Origin: Candidatus Pelagibacter sp.
GTDB taxonomy: Bacteria; Pseudomonadota; Alphaproteobacteria; Pelagibacterales; Pelagibacteraceae
Reading direction: 5' to 3'
Length of the DNA: 64,000 nt
Assembly (NCBI GenBank): GCA_028225715.1
Contig: JAOIXS010000002.1
Span: forward strand, 55,729-119,728
In this document: one piece after another, positions 32,779-41,761 of the stretch
How the letters are laid out: every line of letters starts with the position of its first letter
How positions within the stretch are numbered: the stretch's first letter is position 1
Position numbers and translations under genes: made by a program
Notes under the pieces: generated by a model
The model's database searches: none
What the model saw: the letters and a program-made list of their open reading frames with translations, nothing else
Told to the model about the DNA's origin: nothing

Positions 32779-34260
32779 ATGGTTGTTAACTACAAATCAA
32801 TCGCTAAAAATTTAAAGTTTGAAGGAAGAGCCTTTATTAATGGTAAATATGTTGAGGCTATTGATGGTGAAAAGTTTGAAAATATTAACCCTGCAACGGG
32901 TGAAACTCTTTGTTCAGTTTCAAAATGCAATCATAAAGACGTTGATCTAGCAGTCAAAGTTTCAAGAAAAGCTTTTAATAGCGGAGTTTGGTCTAGAACA
33001 TCTCCAGAATTTAGAAAAGATGTTTTGCTTAAGTTTGCTGAATTACTGAGAAAAACTGGTGAGGAAAATTCAGTTCTTGAATGTGTGGATACTGGAAAAT
33101 TAATTAGCGATTGTATTAATGAAGTTGCAAATGATGCTCCAATGCATTTTCAGTGGTATGGAGAATTAATAGATAAAGTATTTGGTAAAGTTGGACCAAC
33201 AGAACCATCATTAACGAGTTTAATTGTTAAAGAGCCAATTGGTGTTGTTGCAGGAGTAGTTCCTTGGAACTTTCCATTAATGATGGCAGTTTGGAAAATG
33301 GCACCAGCATTAGCTGCGGGTTGCTCTGTGATAATTAAGCCAGCAGAAGACACACCTTTAACTGCAATTAGAGTTGCTCAAATTGCAAAAGAGGCAGGAA
33401 TTCCAGATGGAGTATTAAATGTTATTCCAGGTTTTGGAGATGTTGGTGAAGCACTTGGAAGACACAATGATGTTGATGCTGTTTCATTTACAGGCTCAAC
33501 AGAAGTTGGTGCTTTATTTATGAAATATTCTGGTGAAAGTAATTTAAAAACTATTGGTCTAGAGATGGGTGGAAAAAGTCCATTTATAGTTTTAGAGGAT
33601 GCAAAAATTACTGATAATTTAATTGATGATGCAATTAATTCTGCTTTTTGGAACGGTGGACAAAACTGTTCTGCAAATATGAGACAAATAATTCATAGCA
33701 AAGTTAAGGATGAATTTTTAGACAAAGTTTCAAAAAAAGTTGAAGCCCTTAAAGTAGGTGATCCATTAGACCCTAGTTCAAATATGGGATCAATGATTTC
33801 CAAAAAACATTTAGCAACAGTTGATGGATTTATTCAAAAAGGAATTGATGAAGGAGCTAAACTTTTATTTGGTGGTGTATCTGAAAAATCAGAAAAAGGG
33901 TTTTTTGCTAAGCCAACGTTATTTGATAATTTAAAAGAAAATATGGTAATTGCTCAAGAAGAAATTTTTGGGCCTGTATTAGGTGTTATTACAGTAAATG
34001 ATACTGAAGAAGCTTTAAAGATAGCAAGTAATTCAAAGTATGGATTGCACGCAAGTGTTTTTACCCAAGATATTGATAGAGCTTTTCATATGGCTAAAAG
34101 CCTTCCTTGTGGCACAGTTTCAGTGAATACTTTCTCGGAAGGAGACATTAAAACTCCATTTGGAGGGTATAAGCAATCTGGCTCTTTAAGTAGAGATCAA
34201 GGTACTGAAGCACTTAATTCCTTTCTTCAGACCAAAACTATTTGGATTAGCCACCAATAA
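32779..34260 (+). CDS. NAD-dependent aldehyde dehydrogenase, betaine/gamma-aminobutyraldehyde type
   Basis: A 493-residue ALDH with general base Glu in LEMGGKSP (near 257) and catalytic Cys in GGQNCSANMRQ (near 291), VPWNFPLMMAVWK and the terminal FGGYKQSGSLSRD. The PuuC/BetB-like form oxidizes aminoaldehydes or betaine aldehyde. Glycine-betaine transport genes start 3.1 kb downstream, and the repeat that follows this gene is found again directly before them. That suggests ALDH and transporter were once neighbours, which supports a betaine- or choline-related role. Confidence 0.88.
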   Translation: MVVNYKSIAKNLKFEGRAFINGKYVEAIDGEKFENINPATGETLCSVSKCNHKDVDLAVKVSRKAFNSGVWSRTSPEFRKDVLLKFAELLRKTGEENSVLECVDTGKLISDCINEVANDAPMHFQWYGELIDKVFGKVGPTEPSLTSLIVKEPIGVVAGVVPWNFPLMMAVWKMAPALAAGCSVIIKPAEDTPLTAIRVAQIAKEAGIPDGVLNVIPGFGDVGEALGRHNDVDAVSFTGSTEVGALFMKYSGESNLKTIGLEMGGKSPFIVLEDAKITDNLIDDAINSAFWNGGQNCSANMRQIIHSKVKDEFLDKVSKKVEALKVGDPLDPSSNMGSMISKKHLATVDGFIQKGIDEGAKLLFGGVSEKSEKGFFAKPTLFDNLKENMVIAQEEIFGPVLGVITVNDTEEALKIASNSKYGLHASVFTQDIDRAFHMAKSLPCGTVSVNTFSEGDIKTPFGGYKQSGSLSRDQGTEALNSFLQTKTIWISHQ

Positions 34261-34334
34261 AAATACATAAAAAGACAAAAGGCCTATATTAGTCTTTGAC
34301 TCACTTAAAAGTTTTAAGTTAAGCTTCATTTTTT
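34241..34334 (+). repeat. Direct repeat copy 1 at the left end of the TRAP cassette
   Basis: The last 20 bases of the ALDH gene and the following leader match 37291-37389. Both copies contain ATTAGCCACCAATAA and then TTAGTCTTTGACTCACTTAA followed by AAGTTTTAAGTTAA. Two small palindromes lie inside (AGTC-TTT-GACT and CTTAAAA-G-TTTTAAG). The pair brackets the dctPMQ genes. Confidence 0.9.
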
Positions 34335-34339
34335 AAACA

Positions 34340-34351
34340 AATAGAGAGAGA
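34340..34351 (+). promoter_or_regulatory. dctP ribosome binding site complementary to the 20020-20031 loop
   Basis: AATAGAGAGAGA ends 4 bases before the dctP ATG and contains the ribosome binding site. It is the exact reverse complement of the 12-nt loop of the candidate small RNA at 20020-20031. Base pairing would cover the site and block translation. Shorter matches (ATAGAGAGA) precede the aminotransferase gene at 53232. Confidence 0.4.
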
Positions 34352-34355
34352 TAAA

Positions 34356-35396
34356 ATGAAAACATTTAAAACTATAAAGACACTACTTGCAGGTTTTGCT
34401 ATGGCTTTGTTTGCCTTAGCCGCCGTTGCAGAAACAACTCTTAAGCTTGGAACTACTGGTAGATTGGGTATGCCAATCGGTGACGCTATAGATCAAGCAT
34501 TGATGCCGGCCTTGGCAAAAGCCTCTGGTGGCAAGATGAAAATTGAACCTTTTTATCAAAAAAGCTTATGTGCTGAACAGAAATGTGGTGAACAAGCTAA
34601 TCAGGGACTTATATCCCTTTGGACTAGTTCTACGGCAAACTATGGTAATTTCGGATCAGAGTTAGCAATTTTTGATTTACCTTTCATTTTCAAATCACTT
34701 GAAGATGCAAAAAGAATATCAAATGAATGGCTTGCAGAAAGACAGTGCAAACTAGCGCTTGAAAATTCAGGCCACATTTGCCTTTCTGTATATTCAAGCG
34801 GTGGATTCAGACAGCTTGGAAATGCAACTAAACCAGTTCACGTTCCTAATGATATGAAAGGTCTAAAGTGGCGTACTACTAAGAGTCCGATTGAATTCAT
34901 GCTAGTTAAAAATTGGGGCGCAACTCCAACACCTTATGATTGGAGCCAGTTATACTCAGGCCTACAGTCGGGTGTAGTTGAAGGTCAGTATGTTGCTAGT
35001 CCTTGGCAACATGTAGCAAAACTTCATGAAGTTGCAAAATACTTCACTGAGATTGGTGGCATGTGGTCTGGAAATATTCTAGCAATGGATGCAAAGCAGT
35101 ATAATGCTCTATCTTCTCAAGAGAAGAAATGGTTACACAAAGCTGCTGATGCATATGGAGAAAAAGTAAACCAGTTAGATAACGCTTGGATTAAGAATGG
35201 AGAAGATGCGATTAAAGCGTCTGTGAAAGAATGGTATGTTCCATCTGATGCGGAAATGTCTAAATGGAGAGCAGGTGCAATCGGTGCCTGGGTAAAAGCC
35301 AAAGGTACTTTTGAACCAGAAGTAGCTAAAAGAGTGCTTCTAGAACAAGGAATGGAAGGATTTGTAGCTCAGTTAGAGAAAGCTGGGGCTCTGTAA
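34356..35396 (+). CDS. dctP: TRAP transporter periplasmic binding protein
   Basis: A 346-residue DctP-family binding protein with a signal peptide (AGFAMALFALAAVAE, cleavage near 25). The carboxylate-binding arginine lies in LKWRTTKSP, and the helix SQLYSGLQSGVVEGQ is typical. It collects an organic acid, possibly of the mannitol/chloroaromatic-type subfamily, for the permease. AGA codons prevail more than in the two permease genes downstream. A strong hairpin follows its stop codon. Confidence 0.9.
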   Translation: MKTFKTIKTLLAGFAMALFALAAVAETTLKLGTTGRLGMPIGDAIDQALMPALAKASGGKMKIEPFYQKSLCAEQKCGEQANQGLISLWTSSTANYGNFGSELAIFDLPFIFKSLEDAKRISNEWLAERQCKLALENSGHICLSVYSSGGFRQLGNATKPVHVPNDMKGLKWRTTKSPIEFMLVKNWGATPTPYDWSQLYSGLQSGVVEGQYVASPWQHVAKLHEVAKYFTEIGGMWSGNILAMDAKQYNALSSQEKKWLHKAADAYGEKVNQLDNAWIKNGEDAIKASVKEWYVPSDAEMSKWRAGAIGAWVKAKGTFEPEVAKRVLLEQGMEGFVAQLEKAGAL

Positions 35397-35416
35397 ATCG
35401 TTCAACGAAAAACTGT

Positions 35417-35460
35417 GTAAAGATCATTTAGCTCAATTTTTAGAACTAGATGATCTTTAC
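35417..35460 (+). promoter_or_regulatory. Long intercistronic hairpin after dctP
   Basis: GTAAAGATCAT (35417-35427) pairs perfectly with ATGATCTTTAC (35450-35460), and TTAG/CTAG extends the stem by four pairs, one of them T-G. It lies between dctP and dctM, 20 bp after the stop, with no T run. This matches the hairpins after the binding-protein genes of the sugar, betaine and taurine systems. Confidence 0.75.
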
Positions 35461-35489
35461 CTAAAATAATTCATAACAAATAATTAACT

Positions 35490-36773
35490 ATGGAAAGTAT
35501 CATTCTACTCGGAATACTCCTTTTTCTAATCCTATTAGGTGCTCCCATTGGCTTCATATTAATACTGATACCATTTGTTTATATTCTATTTACCGACGCT
35601 GTACCCCTTATTTTAATCCCTAGTCAAATGTTTAATGCTATTGACTCAGTTCCATTAACTGCAATTGCGTTCTTTATGTTGACAGGTGAGTTAATGACAA
35701 GTGCCACGATTACTGACAGGTTAGTAGCCTTGAGCAAATCATTAATTGGACGTGTACGAGGGGGGTTGGCCCAAGTCAATGTTCTTGTGAGTATGTTTTT
35801 TGCAGGGATGAATGGTTCCGTCGTAGCAGATACAGCTACAGTTGGAGCATTAGTGTTACCAGCTATGAAAAAAGCTGGCTATCCTCCTGCGTTTTCGGCT
35901 GCAGTTACAGGCGTAAGCTCCACCATAGGAGGCATAATTCCACCTAGTATCATGATGATTGTACTTGCTAACTCGACTGAGCTTTCGATTGCATCACTAT
36001 TTGCGGCTGGGATTATTCCAGGCGTGTTGATAGGCGTTGTGATCATGATAATCAATCATTACTTTGCAATCAAATATAACTTCGAACGCAGTGATGAACC
36101 ATTTTCGATACGTCGAGCTGGTAAAGAATTATATCGATCCTCGTTCGCCCTTCTGATACCTGTGGTTTTAGTGGGTTCAGTAATGGGCGGTGTTGCATCG
36201 GTTGTAGAGGCTGGAGCTATCACAGCAATGGTTGCCTTATTTACAGGTGTATTCGTTTATCGAACTATTAAATGGAAAGATTGCACTGGTGCTTTTCGTC
36301 GGGCATTCCGTAATTCGGCAATGGTTTTTATTATCATAGCTGCGTCGGGACCCTTTAGTTGGTTACTTACCTCTTTAGGTGCAATCGGTGAACTTGAAAA
36401 CTGGCTTCTAAGCCTTACGGGATCCCCAATTATTTTTATTTTAGCCGTTATCCTATTCATTTTTCTTCTTGGAACGGTAATGGACTCTGCGGTAAACATT
36501 ATCATAGTTGGCCCAGTACTAGTTAATGTTATGGCTCAAGCTGGCTTTCCTGAGATACAAGCGGCTATCGTTGTAATAGTTGGCTTCTTAATAGGATCAG
36601 TAACACCACCTGTTGGTGTTGCGTTCTTTACCGCTGCAACAATAGCACAAGTGCGTCTAGAAAAGGTTGCTGTTGCATTAATTCCTTATCTAGTTGGATT
36701 GTTTTTACTTTTATTTTTTATACTCGTTATTCCAGAGTTGACCATGTTTCTTCCAAACCTATTGAGTAATTAG
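35490..36773 (+). CDS. dctM: TRAP transporter large permease
   Basis: A 427-residue DctM protein with about 12 membrane segments and the family blocks MFFAGMNGSVVADTATVGALVLP, STIGGIIPPSIMMI and GSVTPPVGVAFF. With DctQ and DctP it imports an acid with sodium. Its DNA is foreign-looking: hand counts give 29 and 31 G/C in 60-base lines at 35761 and 35881 against 20 in 60 at 39901 in the betaine permease, and Arg is often CGT/CGA instead of AGA. The gene precedes dctQ, whereas Q-before-M is the more common order. Confidence 0.93.
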   Translation: MESIILLGILLFLILLGAPIGFILILIPFVYILFTDAVPLILIPSQMFNAIDSVPLTAIAFFMLTGELMTSATITDRLVALSKSLIGRVRGGLAQVNVLVSMFFAGMNGSVVADTATVGALVLPAMKKAGYPPAFSAAVTGVSSTIGGIIPPSIMMIVLANSTELSIASLFAAGIIPGVLIGVVIMIINHYFAIKYNFERSDEPFSIRRAGKELYRSSFALLIPVVLVGSVMGGVASVVEAGAITAMVALFTGVFVYRTIKWKDCTGAFRRAFRNSAMVFIIIAASGPFSWLLTSLGAIGELENWLLSLTGSPIIFILAVILFIFLLGTVMDSAVNIIIVGPVLVNVMAQAGFPEIQAAIVVIVGFLIGSVTPPVGVAFFTAATIAQVRLEKVAVALIPYLVGLFLLLFFILVIPELTMFLPNLLSN

Positions 36774-36777
36774 TGAT

Positions 36778-37287
36778 ATGTTAAAATTTTTTAACAACAT
36801 AGACCGTTTTATTCATCGTACATTGGAAGCTATGTGTTCACTTCTTTTGGCTGCGATGGTTGGTTTTACACTTTATAATGTTACCATGCGATATGTTTTT
36901 AACAACCCTCCTGTTTGGGGTGATCTGCTAACAGTATTAAGTAATATTTGGTTGATGTTTATCGCACTTTCTCTAACAGCCAGAGATAATGAACACATAG
37001 CTTTAAACTTAATTTATGAAAAATTACCAAATAGACTGTCGCTATATATACGCCAGTTCTGGAAACTTATGATTATGGCAATTGGTATAGTCCTGATAAT
37101 TTATGGGTTCGAACTTGTAGAGGGTATGCGTGGAAAGTATTGGGAAATGTGGTATTTTGAAATTAGTTTCCAAGGTATTGAGTTCAAAGAGAATTATATG
37201 CCAAAGAAATATGCAGTTGCAATCTTGCCGTTAGCTGGATTTTTGACGACCATTGGTGCTGCTATTAGTTTTGTGAAAAAGGTCTAG
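36778..37287 (+). CDS. dctQ: TRAP transporter small permease
   Basis: A 169-residue DctQ protein with four membrane helices. The family features are LEAMCSLLLAAMVGFTLYNVTMRYVFNNPPVWGDLL and LTARDNEHIAL. It forms the membrane complex with DctM. It shares CGT/CGA/CGC arginine codons with dctM. The gene ends 3 bases before the second copy of the direct repeat begins. Confidence 0.88.
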   Translation: MLKFFNNIDRFIHRTLEAMCSLLLAAMVGFTLYNVTMRYVFNNPPVWGDLLTVLSNIWLMFIALSLTARDNEHIALNLIYEKLPNRLSLYIRQFWKLMIMAIGIVLIIYGFELVEGMRGKYWEMWYFEISFQGIEFKENYMPKKYAVAILPLAGFLTTIGAAISFVKKV

Positions 37288-37290
37288 TTC

Positions 37291-37389
37291 TTTTGAATTA
37301 GCCACCAATAACAACACATAATAAAAGGACAAAAGATCTATTTTAGTCTTTGACTCACTTAAAAGTTTTAAGTTAATCTTCATTTTTAA
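37291..37389 (+). repeat. Direct repeat copy 2 at the right end of the TRAP cassette
   Basis: This copy begins TTTGAATTAGCCACCAATAA, repeating the last bases of the ALDH coding sequence although no ALDH gene is here, and continues with TTAGTCTTTGACTCACTTAA and AAGTTTTAAGTTAATCTTCA. It leads into the ribosome binding site GAGAGGG of the betaine-binding protein gene. A transposase or integrase is not present. Confidence 0.9.
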
Positions 37390-37408
37390 ATTAATCGAGA
37401 GGGATATA

Positions 37409-38371
37409 ATGAAAATAATAAAAACTACACTTGTAGCTGGTTTAATTTCTTTATTTGCTACTTTTTCAACATTTGCTGAAAAAGTTAAAATAGGAGATCC
37501 AGGTTGGACAGGTGCTACGGCTATTGCAAATTTATTAGCAGCAGTTGTTAATGACAAAATGGGTGGAGAAGCAGAATTAGTTCCAGGAAACAATACTGCA
37601 ATCTATGGTGCAATTGACAGAAGCAAAGGTGAAATAGAAGTTCACCCTGATATCTGGTTACCTAATCAACAGGCTTATACTAACGATCTAGTTCCTAAAG
37701 GAACTCTTAAGTTAAGTTCAAAACCTTACGAAGGAAACCAAGGATATTGTGTATCTCAACAATTTGCTAAAAAAATGAATATTACAGCAATTGAAGACTT
37801 AGCTAGACCAGAAGTTGTTAAAGCAATGGACAGTGATGGTAATGGTAAAGGTGAATTTTGGATTGGTGCTGATGGATGGGCTTCTGCAAATGTAAACCAA
37901 GTTAAACTTAGAGACTATGGTTTATATGATGCGGGTATTGAACCTATCAGAGCTGCTGAAGCTGTAAAAAATGCAAGAGTACTTGACTCTATTAAAAAAG
38001 GTGAAGGATATGCATTTTATTGTTACAAGCCGCATGCAATTTGGGGAATGGCTGACGTAGTTATGTTGACAGAACCAAAACATGATCCAGCTAAATACAA
38101 GATGGTTCAGCCTAAAGAAGATGCTGACTGGTACAAAAAATCTTATGTTGCATCAAAAGATGCGCTTAAAAAAATCCAAATTGGTTGGGGTACTTCTTTG
38201 GAAAGTAAATCTCCAGCTATTGTTGAGTTTTTTAAGAACTTTCAGTTAACAGGAGATGATGTGTCAGCTATGGCGTATGCAATTTCAGTTGAAAAAAAAC
38301 AACCAGCTGATGTTGCTAGAACATGGATGAAAAATAATAAATCTAAAGTTGACGGTTGGTTAGGACTTTAA
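37409..38371 (+). CDS. opuAC: Glycine betaine/choline-type ABC transporter binding protein
   Basis: A 320-residue protein with a signal peptide (cleavage after FAE near 23). The aromatic cage expected for quaternary ammonium ligands is suggested by Trp in DPGWTGATA, HPDIWLP, GADGWASAN and HAIWGMADV. It resembles the OpuAC/ProX class. In the cell it delivers glycine betaine, choline or a related osmolyte, used in SAR11 also as a methyl, carbon and nitrogen source. A GC-rich hairpin follows before the ATPase gene. Confidence 0.88.
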   Translation: MKIIKTTLVAGLISLFATFSTFAEKVKIGDPGWTGATAIANLLAAVVNDKMGGEAELVPGNNTAIYGAIDRSKGEIEVHPDIWLPNQQAYTNDLVPKGTLKLSSKPYEGNQGYCVSQQFAKKMNITAIEDLARPEVVKAMDSDGNGKGEFWIGADGWASANVNQVKLRDYGLYDAGIEPIRAAEAVKNARVLDSIKKGEGYAFYCYKPHAIWGMADVVMLTEPKHDPAKYKMVQPKEDADWYKKSYVASKDALKKIQIGWGTSLESKSPAIVEFFKNFQLTGDDVSAMAYAISVEKKQPADVARTWMKNNKSKVDGWLGL

Positions 38372-38386
38372 GTTAAATTAAATTTT

Positions 38387-38415
38387 TACCCGGCAACTTT
38401 ATTTGTTGCCGGGTA
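38387..38415 (+). promoter_or_regulatory. GC-rich intercistronic hairpin after the betaine-binding protein gene
   Basis: TACCCGGCAAC and GTTGCCGGGTA pair perfectly over 11 bp around TTTATTT, 15 bp after the stop codon. ATATTTCTT follows, so partial termination is possible. The ATPase gene starts 40 bp later. It is the strongest stem in this AT-rich window. Confidence 0.8.
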
Positions 38416-38454
38416 TATTTCTTAAAAAAATTATTAAATTTTCGAACGGAACTG

Positions 38455-39507
38455 ATGGACTCAGCTATTGAAATAAAAAATGTTTGGAAGATATTTGGTA
38501 ATAATTCCAAAGAAGCATTAAATGCCATTCAAAATAAAAATATTTCAAAACAAGAAGCTTTAGAAAAATATAATTCAGTAATTGGTGTATCTGACGTCTC
38601 TTTCAACGTTAAAAAAGGAGAGATTTTTTGTGTAATGGGTCTTTCTGGAAGTGGTAAATCCACTTTAGTTAGACATATCAATAGATTATTAGAACCAACT
38701 TCAGGTCAAATTTTGATCAATAATGAAGATGTAATGAAGTTTGACGCAAAAAGTTTGCAAGATCTAAGGAATAAAAAGATAGGTATGGTTTTTCAGAACT
38801 TTGCTTTAATGCCTCACAGATCAGTATTAGATAATATAGCAATGCCACTTGAAATAAGAGGTATCAGTAAAAATGATAGATTGGATGCTGCTAATAAAAT
38901 TTTAGATATCGTAGAGCTTCAGGGGTGGGGAAATAAATTTGCTCATGAACTTTCAGGTGGAATGCAACAAAGAGTAGGATTGGCAAGAGCTTTAGCGGCA
39001 GATCCTGATGTTTTATTAATGGATGAACCATTTAGTGCACTAGACCCATTAATTAGAAGACAGCTTCAAGCAGAATTTATCAAACTTTCAAAACAAATGA
39101 AAAAAACAACAGTATTTATAACTCATGACTTAGATGAAGCAGTAAGGGTAGGTCATAGAATTGCAATCATGAGAGATGGAAAGGTTATCCAAATAGGAAC
39201 ACCAGAAGAAATAGTTATGAAACCAGCAGATGGCTATGTAGCAGACTTTGTTAAGGGAATTTCTAGATTAAAAATTGTTCAAGCAAAATCTATCATGCAG
39301 CCTATTGATAAATTTGAAAAAGAATTTGGATCGATAGGTAAAAATTTAGAAAGTGTTCATGAAAATGATTTACTAAATAAGTTGATAGAAAGATCCTCTA
39401 TTAAGGATGAGCCAATATTAGTAATTAATAATGAAAATAAAAACATTGGTATAATAACTCAGGCAGACTTATTAAAGGCAGTTGTAGAGGGTAGTGATGG
39501 AGAATAA
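38455..39507 (+). CDS. opuAA: Glycine betaine ABC transporter ATPase
   Basis: A 350-residue ATPase of the ProV/OpuAA type. Residues 1-50 form the insert typical of this group (NVWKIFG, NKNISKQEALEKYNS). Walker A GLSGSGKST, signature LSGGMQQRVGLARAL, Walker B VLLMDEP and switch THDLDEAVRVGHR follow. The C-terminal tail of about 80 residues corresponds to one or two short CBS-like units (DEPILVINNENKNIGIITQAD) that sense ionic strength in OpuA. It overlaps the permease gene. Confidence 0.93.
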   Translation: MDSAIEIKNVWKIFGNNSKEALNAIQNKNISKQEALEKYNSVIGVSDVSFNVKKGEIFCVMGLSGSGKSTLVRHINRLLEPTSGQILINNEDVMKFDAKSLQDLRNKKIGMVFQNFALMPHRSVLDNIAMPLEIRGISKNDRLDAANKILDIVELQGWGNKFAHELSGGMQQRVGLARALAADPDVLLMDEPFSALDPLIRRQLQAEFIKLSKQMKKTTVFITHDLDEAVRVGHRIAIMRDGKVIQIGTPEEIVMKPADGYVADFVKGISRLKIVQAKSIMQPIDKFEKEFGSIGKNLESVHENDLLNKLIERSSIKDEPILVINNENKNIGIITQADLLKAVVEGSDGE

Positions 39508-41002
39508 AGCAATCAGAAACCCTTCTAGAGATGAACTGATTACTGACTTTGTAAAAAGTAACCCAGACTATTATATTAAAGAGTTCAAAAAAATTGGTAG
39601 CAAACCTACTTACTCATTTTCATTTAATTTATTTGCATTTATATTTGGACCAATTTGGTTTGGAATGCGCAATGTTTGGAATTGGACGTTGGCTTTTTTA
39701 ATTATAGAAACTTTTGCTGTAGTACAAATAATCAGAGGTTTATTTGGTAATATTACGGCAGATGCCATTGCTAAAGTTGAGCAAGTTAAAGGCACTATAG
39801 CATTTAGGAATAAACAATTAGAAGCAGCGATAGAAAATAATCCAGATAAAATTGATGTGTTTAAAAGAAATATAAAATCTTTAGAGGATGCTATGCAAGG
39901 CTATCTAGATGAAATTACGAGAGTAGAAGCTTCAGCAATATGGATTGCAATTTTTGGTTTTATTTTATTGATAGCAGTTAAGATTGTTCAAGGTGTTTTG
40001 GCGAATTCAATTTTAGAAAAGAAATATTCTGAATGGTTATCCGATAAATCTATTCATCCAGGGATGCAGATGAAAAATTACATCTATAGTAGTATTTTTA
40101 CCTCTGTTATAATGATTTTTACAGTTATCCATTATAGTTTTCCAGGCTTATTTCAGGTAATGGATACATTCCCAACTCATCCTGAGATAAGATTATTTTC
40201 AATTAAATGGATAGAAATTATTTTTGATTATGCAGTTGTTAAAGGAGATTTAATTTTTACTGCTATAACAATTGGTATTAGGTCCGTATTAGATTTCTTA
40301 GAATTATTGTTTGTTAAAACTCCCTGGATTGTAATTATAACTGCAATTGTAACTTTAACAGGCTTATCAGCAGGACCAAGAGCTGCAATTTATTCAACAG
40401 GATTTTTATGTTACATGGGTTTTTTAGGTTTTTGGGTTAAAGCAATGACAACACTTGCCTTATTAGGAACAGCTGCTATTTTAAGTATAGCAATAGGTAT
40501 TCCACTTGGAATTTTTTGTGCAAGACGTCAAAGATTTTATTCATTAATCAGACCGATAATGGATTTCATGCAAACAATGCCAGCCTTTGTATTCATGATT
40601 CCAGTAATAGCTTTTTTTGGAACTGGAAAGGTTGCAGCGGTAATTATTACAATGATCTTTGGTGGTACACCTGTTGTAAGACTTACTGTTTTAGGGTTAC
40701 GTGGAGTTCCAGAAACAATTCGAGAAGCAGCTATCGCTTACGGTGCAACTAAATGGTATTTATTAAGAAAAGTAGATCTACCACTAGCTACCCCTTCAAT
40801 TCTAGCAGGTGTTAATCAAACAGTAATGTTAAGTTTAGCCATGGTAGTTGTAGCGTCTCTAATTGGTGCAAAAGGTTTAGGTCAAGATGTACTTGAAGCA
40901 TTACAATATGCTAATGTAGGGCAAGGTATACTTGCAGGCATTGCTATTTTATTTGTTGCATTAATACTTGATAGGGTTGTTCAGGGTAAAAAAAGAGTTT
41001 AA
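39497..41002 (+). CDS. opuAB: Glycine betaine ABC transporter permease with N-terminal extra membrane domain
   Basis: A 501-residue permease. The C-terminal half (about 270-500) is the ProW/OpuAB core with EAA loop PETIREAAIAYGATKWYLLRKV. The N-terminal half is an additional domain: FKKIGSKPTYSFSFNLFAFIFGPIWFGMRNVW resembles DUF2628-type membrane domains, followed by two helices and a coiled segment near residues 80-135. A GTG 3 bases upstream is possible, but the ATG at 39497 is preferred. It overlaps opuAA by 11 bp. Confidence 0.88.
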   Translation: MENKAIRNPSRDELITDFVKSNPDYYIKEFKKIGSKPTYSFSFNLFAFIFGPIWFGMRNVWNWTLAFLIIETFAVVQIIRGLFGNITADAIAKVEQVKGTIAFRNKQLEAAIENNPDKIDVFKRNIKSLEDAMQGYLDEITRVEASAIWIAIFGFILLIAVKIVQGVLANSILEKKYSEWLSDKSIHPGMQMKNYIYSSIFTSVIMIFTVIHYSFPGLFQVMDTFPTHPEIRLFSIKWIEIIFDYAVVKGDLIFTAITIGIRSVLDFLELLFVKTPWIVIITAIVTLTGLSAGPRAAIYSTGFLCYMGFLGFWVKAMTTLALLGTAAILSIAIGIPLGIFCARRQRFYSLIRPIMDFMQTMPAFVFMIPVIAFFGTGKVAAVIITMIFGGTPVVRLTVLGLRGVPETIREAAIAYGATKWYLLRKVDLPLATPSILAGVNQTVMLSLAMVVVASLIGAKGLGQDVLEALQYANVGQGILAGIAILFVALILDRVVQGKKRV

Positions 41003-41011
41003 TAAAACCTA

Positions 41012-41635
41012 ATGGAGTATTTATTATTAGGCTTCCTTACAGGCCTTAGTTTAATTCTAGCAATCGGGGCTCAAAATATTTTTGTAATAGAGCAGGGGTT
41101 AAAAAAACAATATATATTTCTTGTTTGTCTTATTTGCTCGATATCTGATTTAATATTAATTTTTTTAGGTATTTTTTTATTTCAATATTTTGGTAATTTT
41201 TTTAATTCTATAATAGAGCTCATTTTAAATATCTTTTTATTTATATTCTTAGTTCATTTTATTTATGTAAAAGTTTCTATTAAAAACAATACGATTAATT
41301 TTGATAAAGAGATTAAAAAAATTTCGATATCAAGTATCGCAACTAAAACTTTAGCTTTTACCTATCTTAATCCACATGTTTATTCTGACACAGTATTTTT
41401 TCTTGGTAATTTCTCTAAAAATTTTTTGATAATAGATAAATATTATTTTGGTATTGGGGCCTCAATATCTTCATTTATTTTTTTTTTTATAATTGGGTAT
41501 TTATCACAATCACTATCAAAATTTCTTAAAAGTGAAAAAGTGTGGAAAAAAATAAATTTATTTATAATTATATTTATGTCTATAATTGCATTTTATGTAT
41601 TGATTGAAATATTTGAATATTTTAATATTTTTTAA
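41012..41635 (+). CDS. LysE/ArgO-family amino acid exporter
   Basis: A 207-residue membrane protein with about six helices. LLGFLTGLSLILAIGAQNIFVIEQGLKKQY at the start is the LysE/ArgO signature, and TKTLAFTYLNPHVYSDTVFFLG near residue 110 is the second. It exports basic amino acids such as arginine or lysine. It follows the betaine permease by 9 bp and may be read through from that operon. Confidence 0.83.
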   Translation: MEYLLLGFLTGLSLILAIGAQNIFVIEQGLKKQYIFLVCLICSISDLILIFLGIFLFQYFGNFFNSIIELILNIFLFIFLVHFIYVKVSIKNNTINFDKEIKKISISSIATKTLAFTYLNPHVYSDTVFFLGNFSKNFLIIDKYYFGIGASISSFIFFFIIGYLSQSLSKFLKSEKVWKKINLFIIIFMSIIAFYVLIEIFEYFNIF

Positions 41636-41761
41636 AAATCCCTAATAACTGGGCTATTATTGATCACATTCAACTCTAAGGTTAATACATTAAAACTATC
41701 AATATAATATATATATAAAAGTAATTAGATTTATTTCTTTTTATTTTTAATAAGATTTGCC

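Noticed and set aside
34241..37389. TRAP island as a classical transposon or integron cassette
   Set aside because: No transposase, integrase, terminal inverted repeats or attC-like site is present; the direct repeats include coding sequence of ALDH, so homologous recombination fits better.
40516..40752. Plus-strand ORF in another frame inside the betaine permease
   Set aside because: It lies within the conserved permease core, its composition is Cys/Asn/Ser-rich as expected of a frame shadow, and no homologue is suggested.
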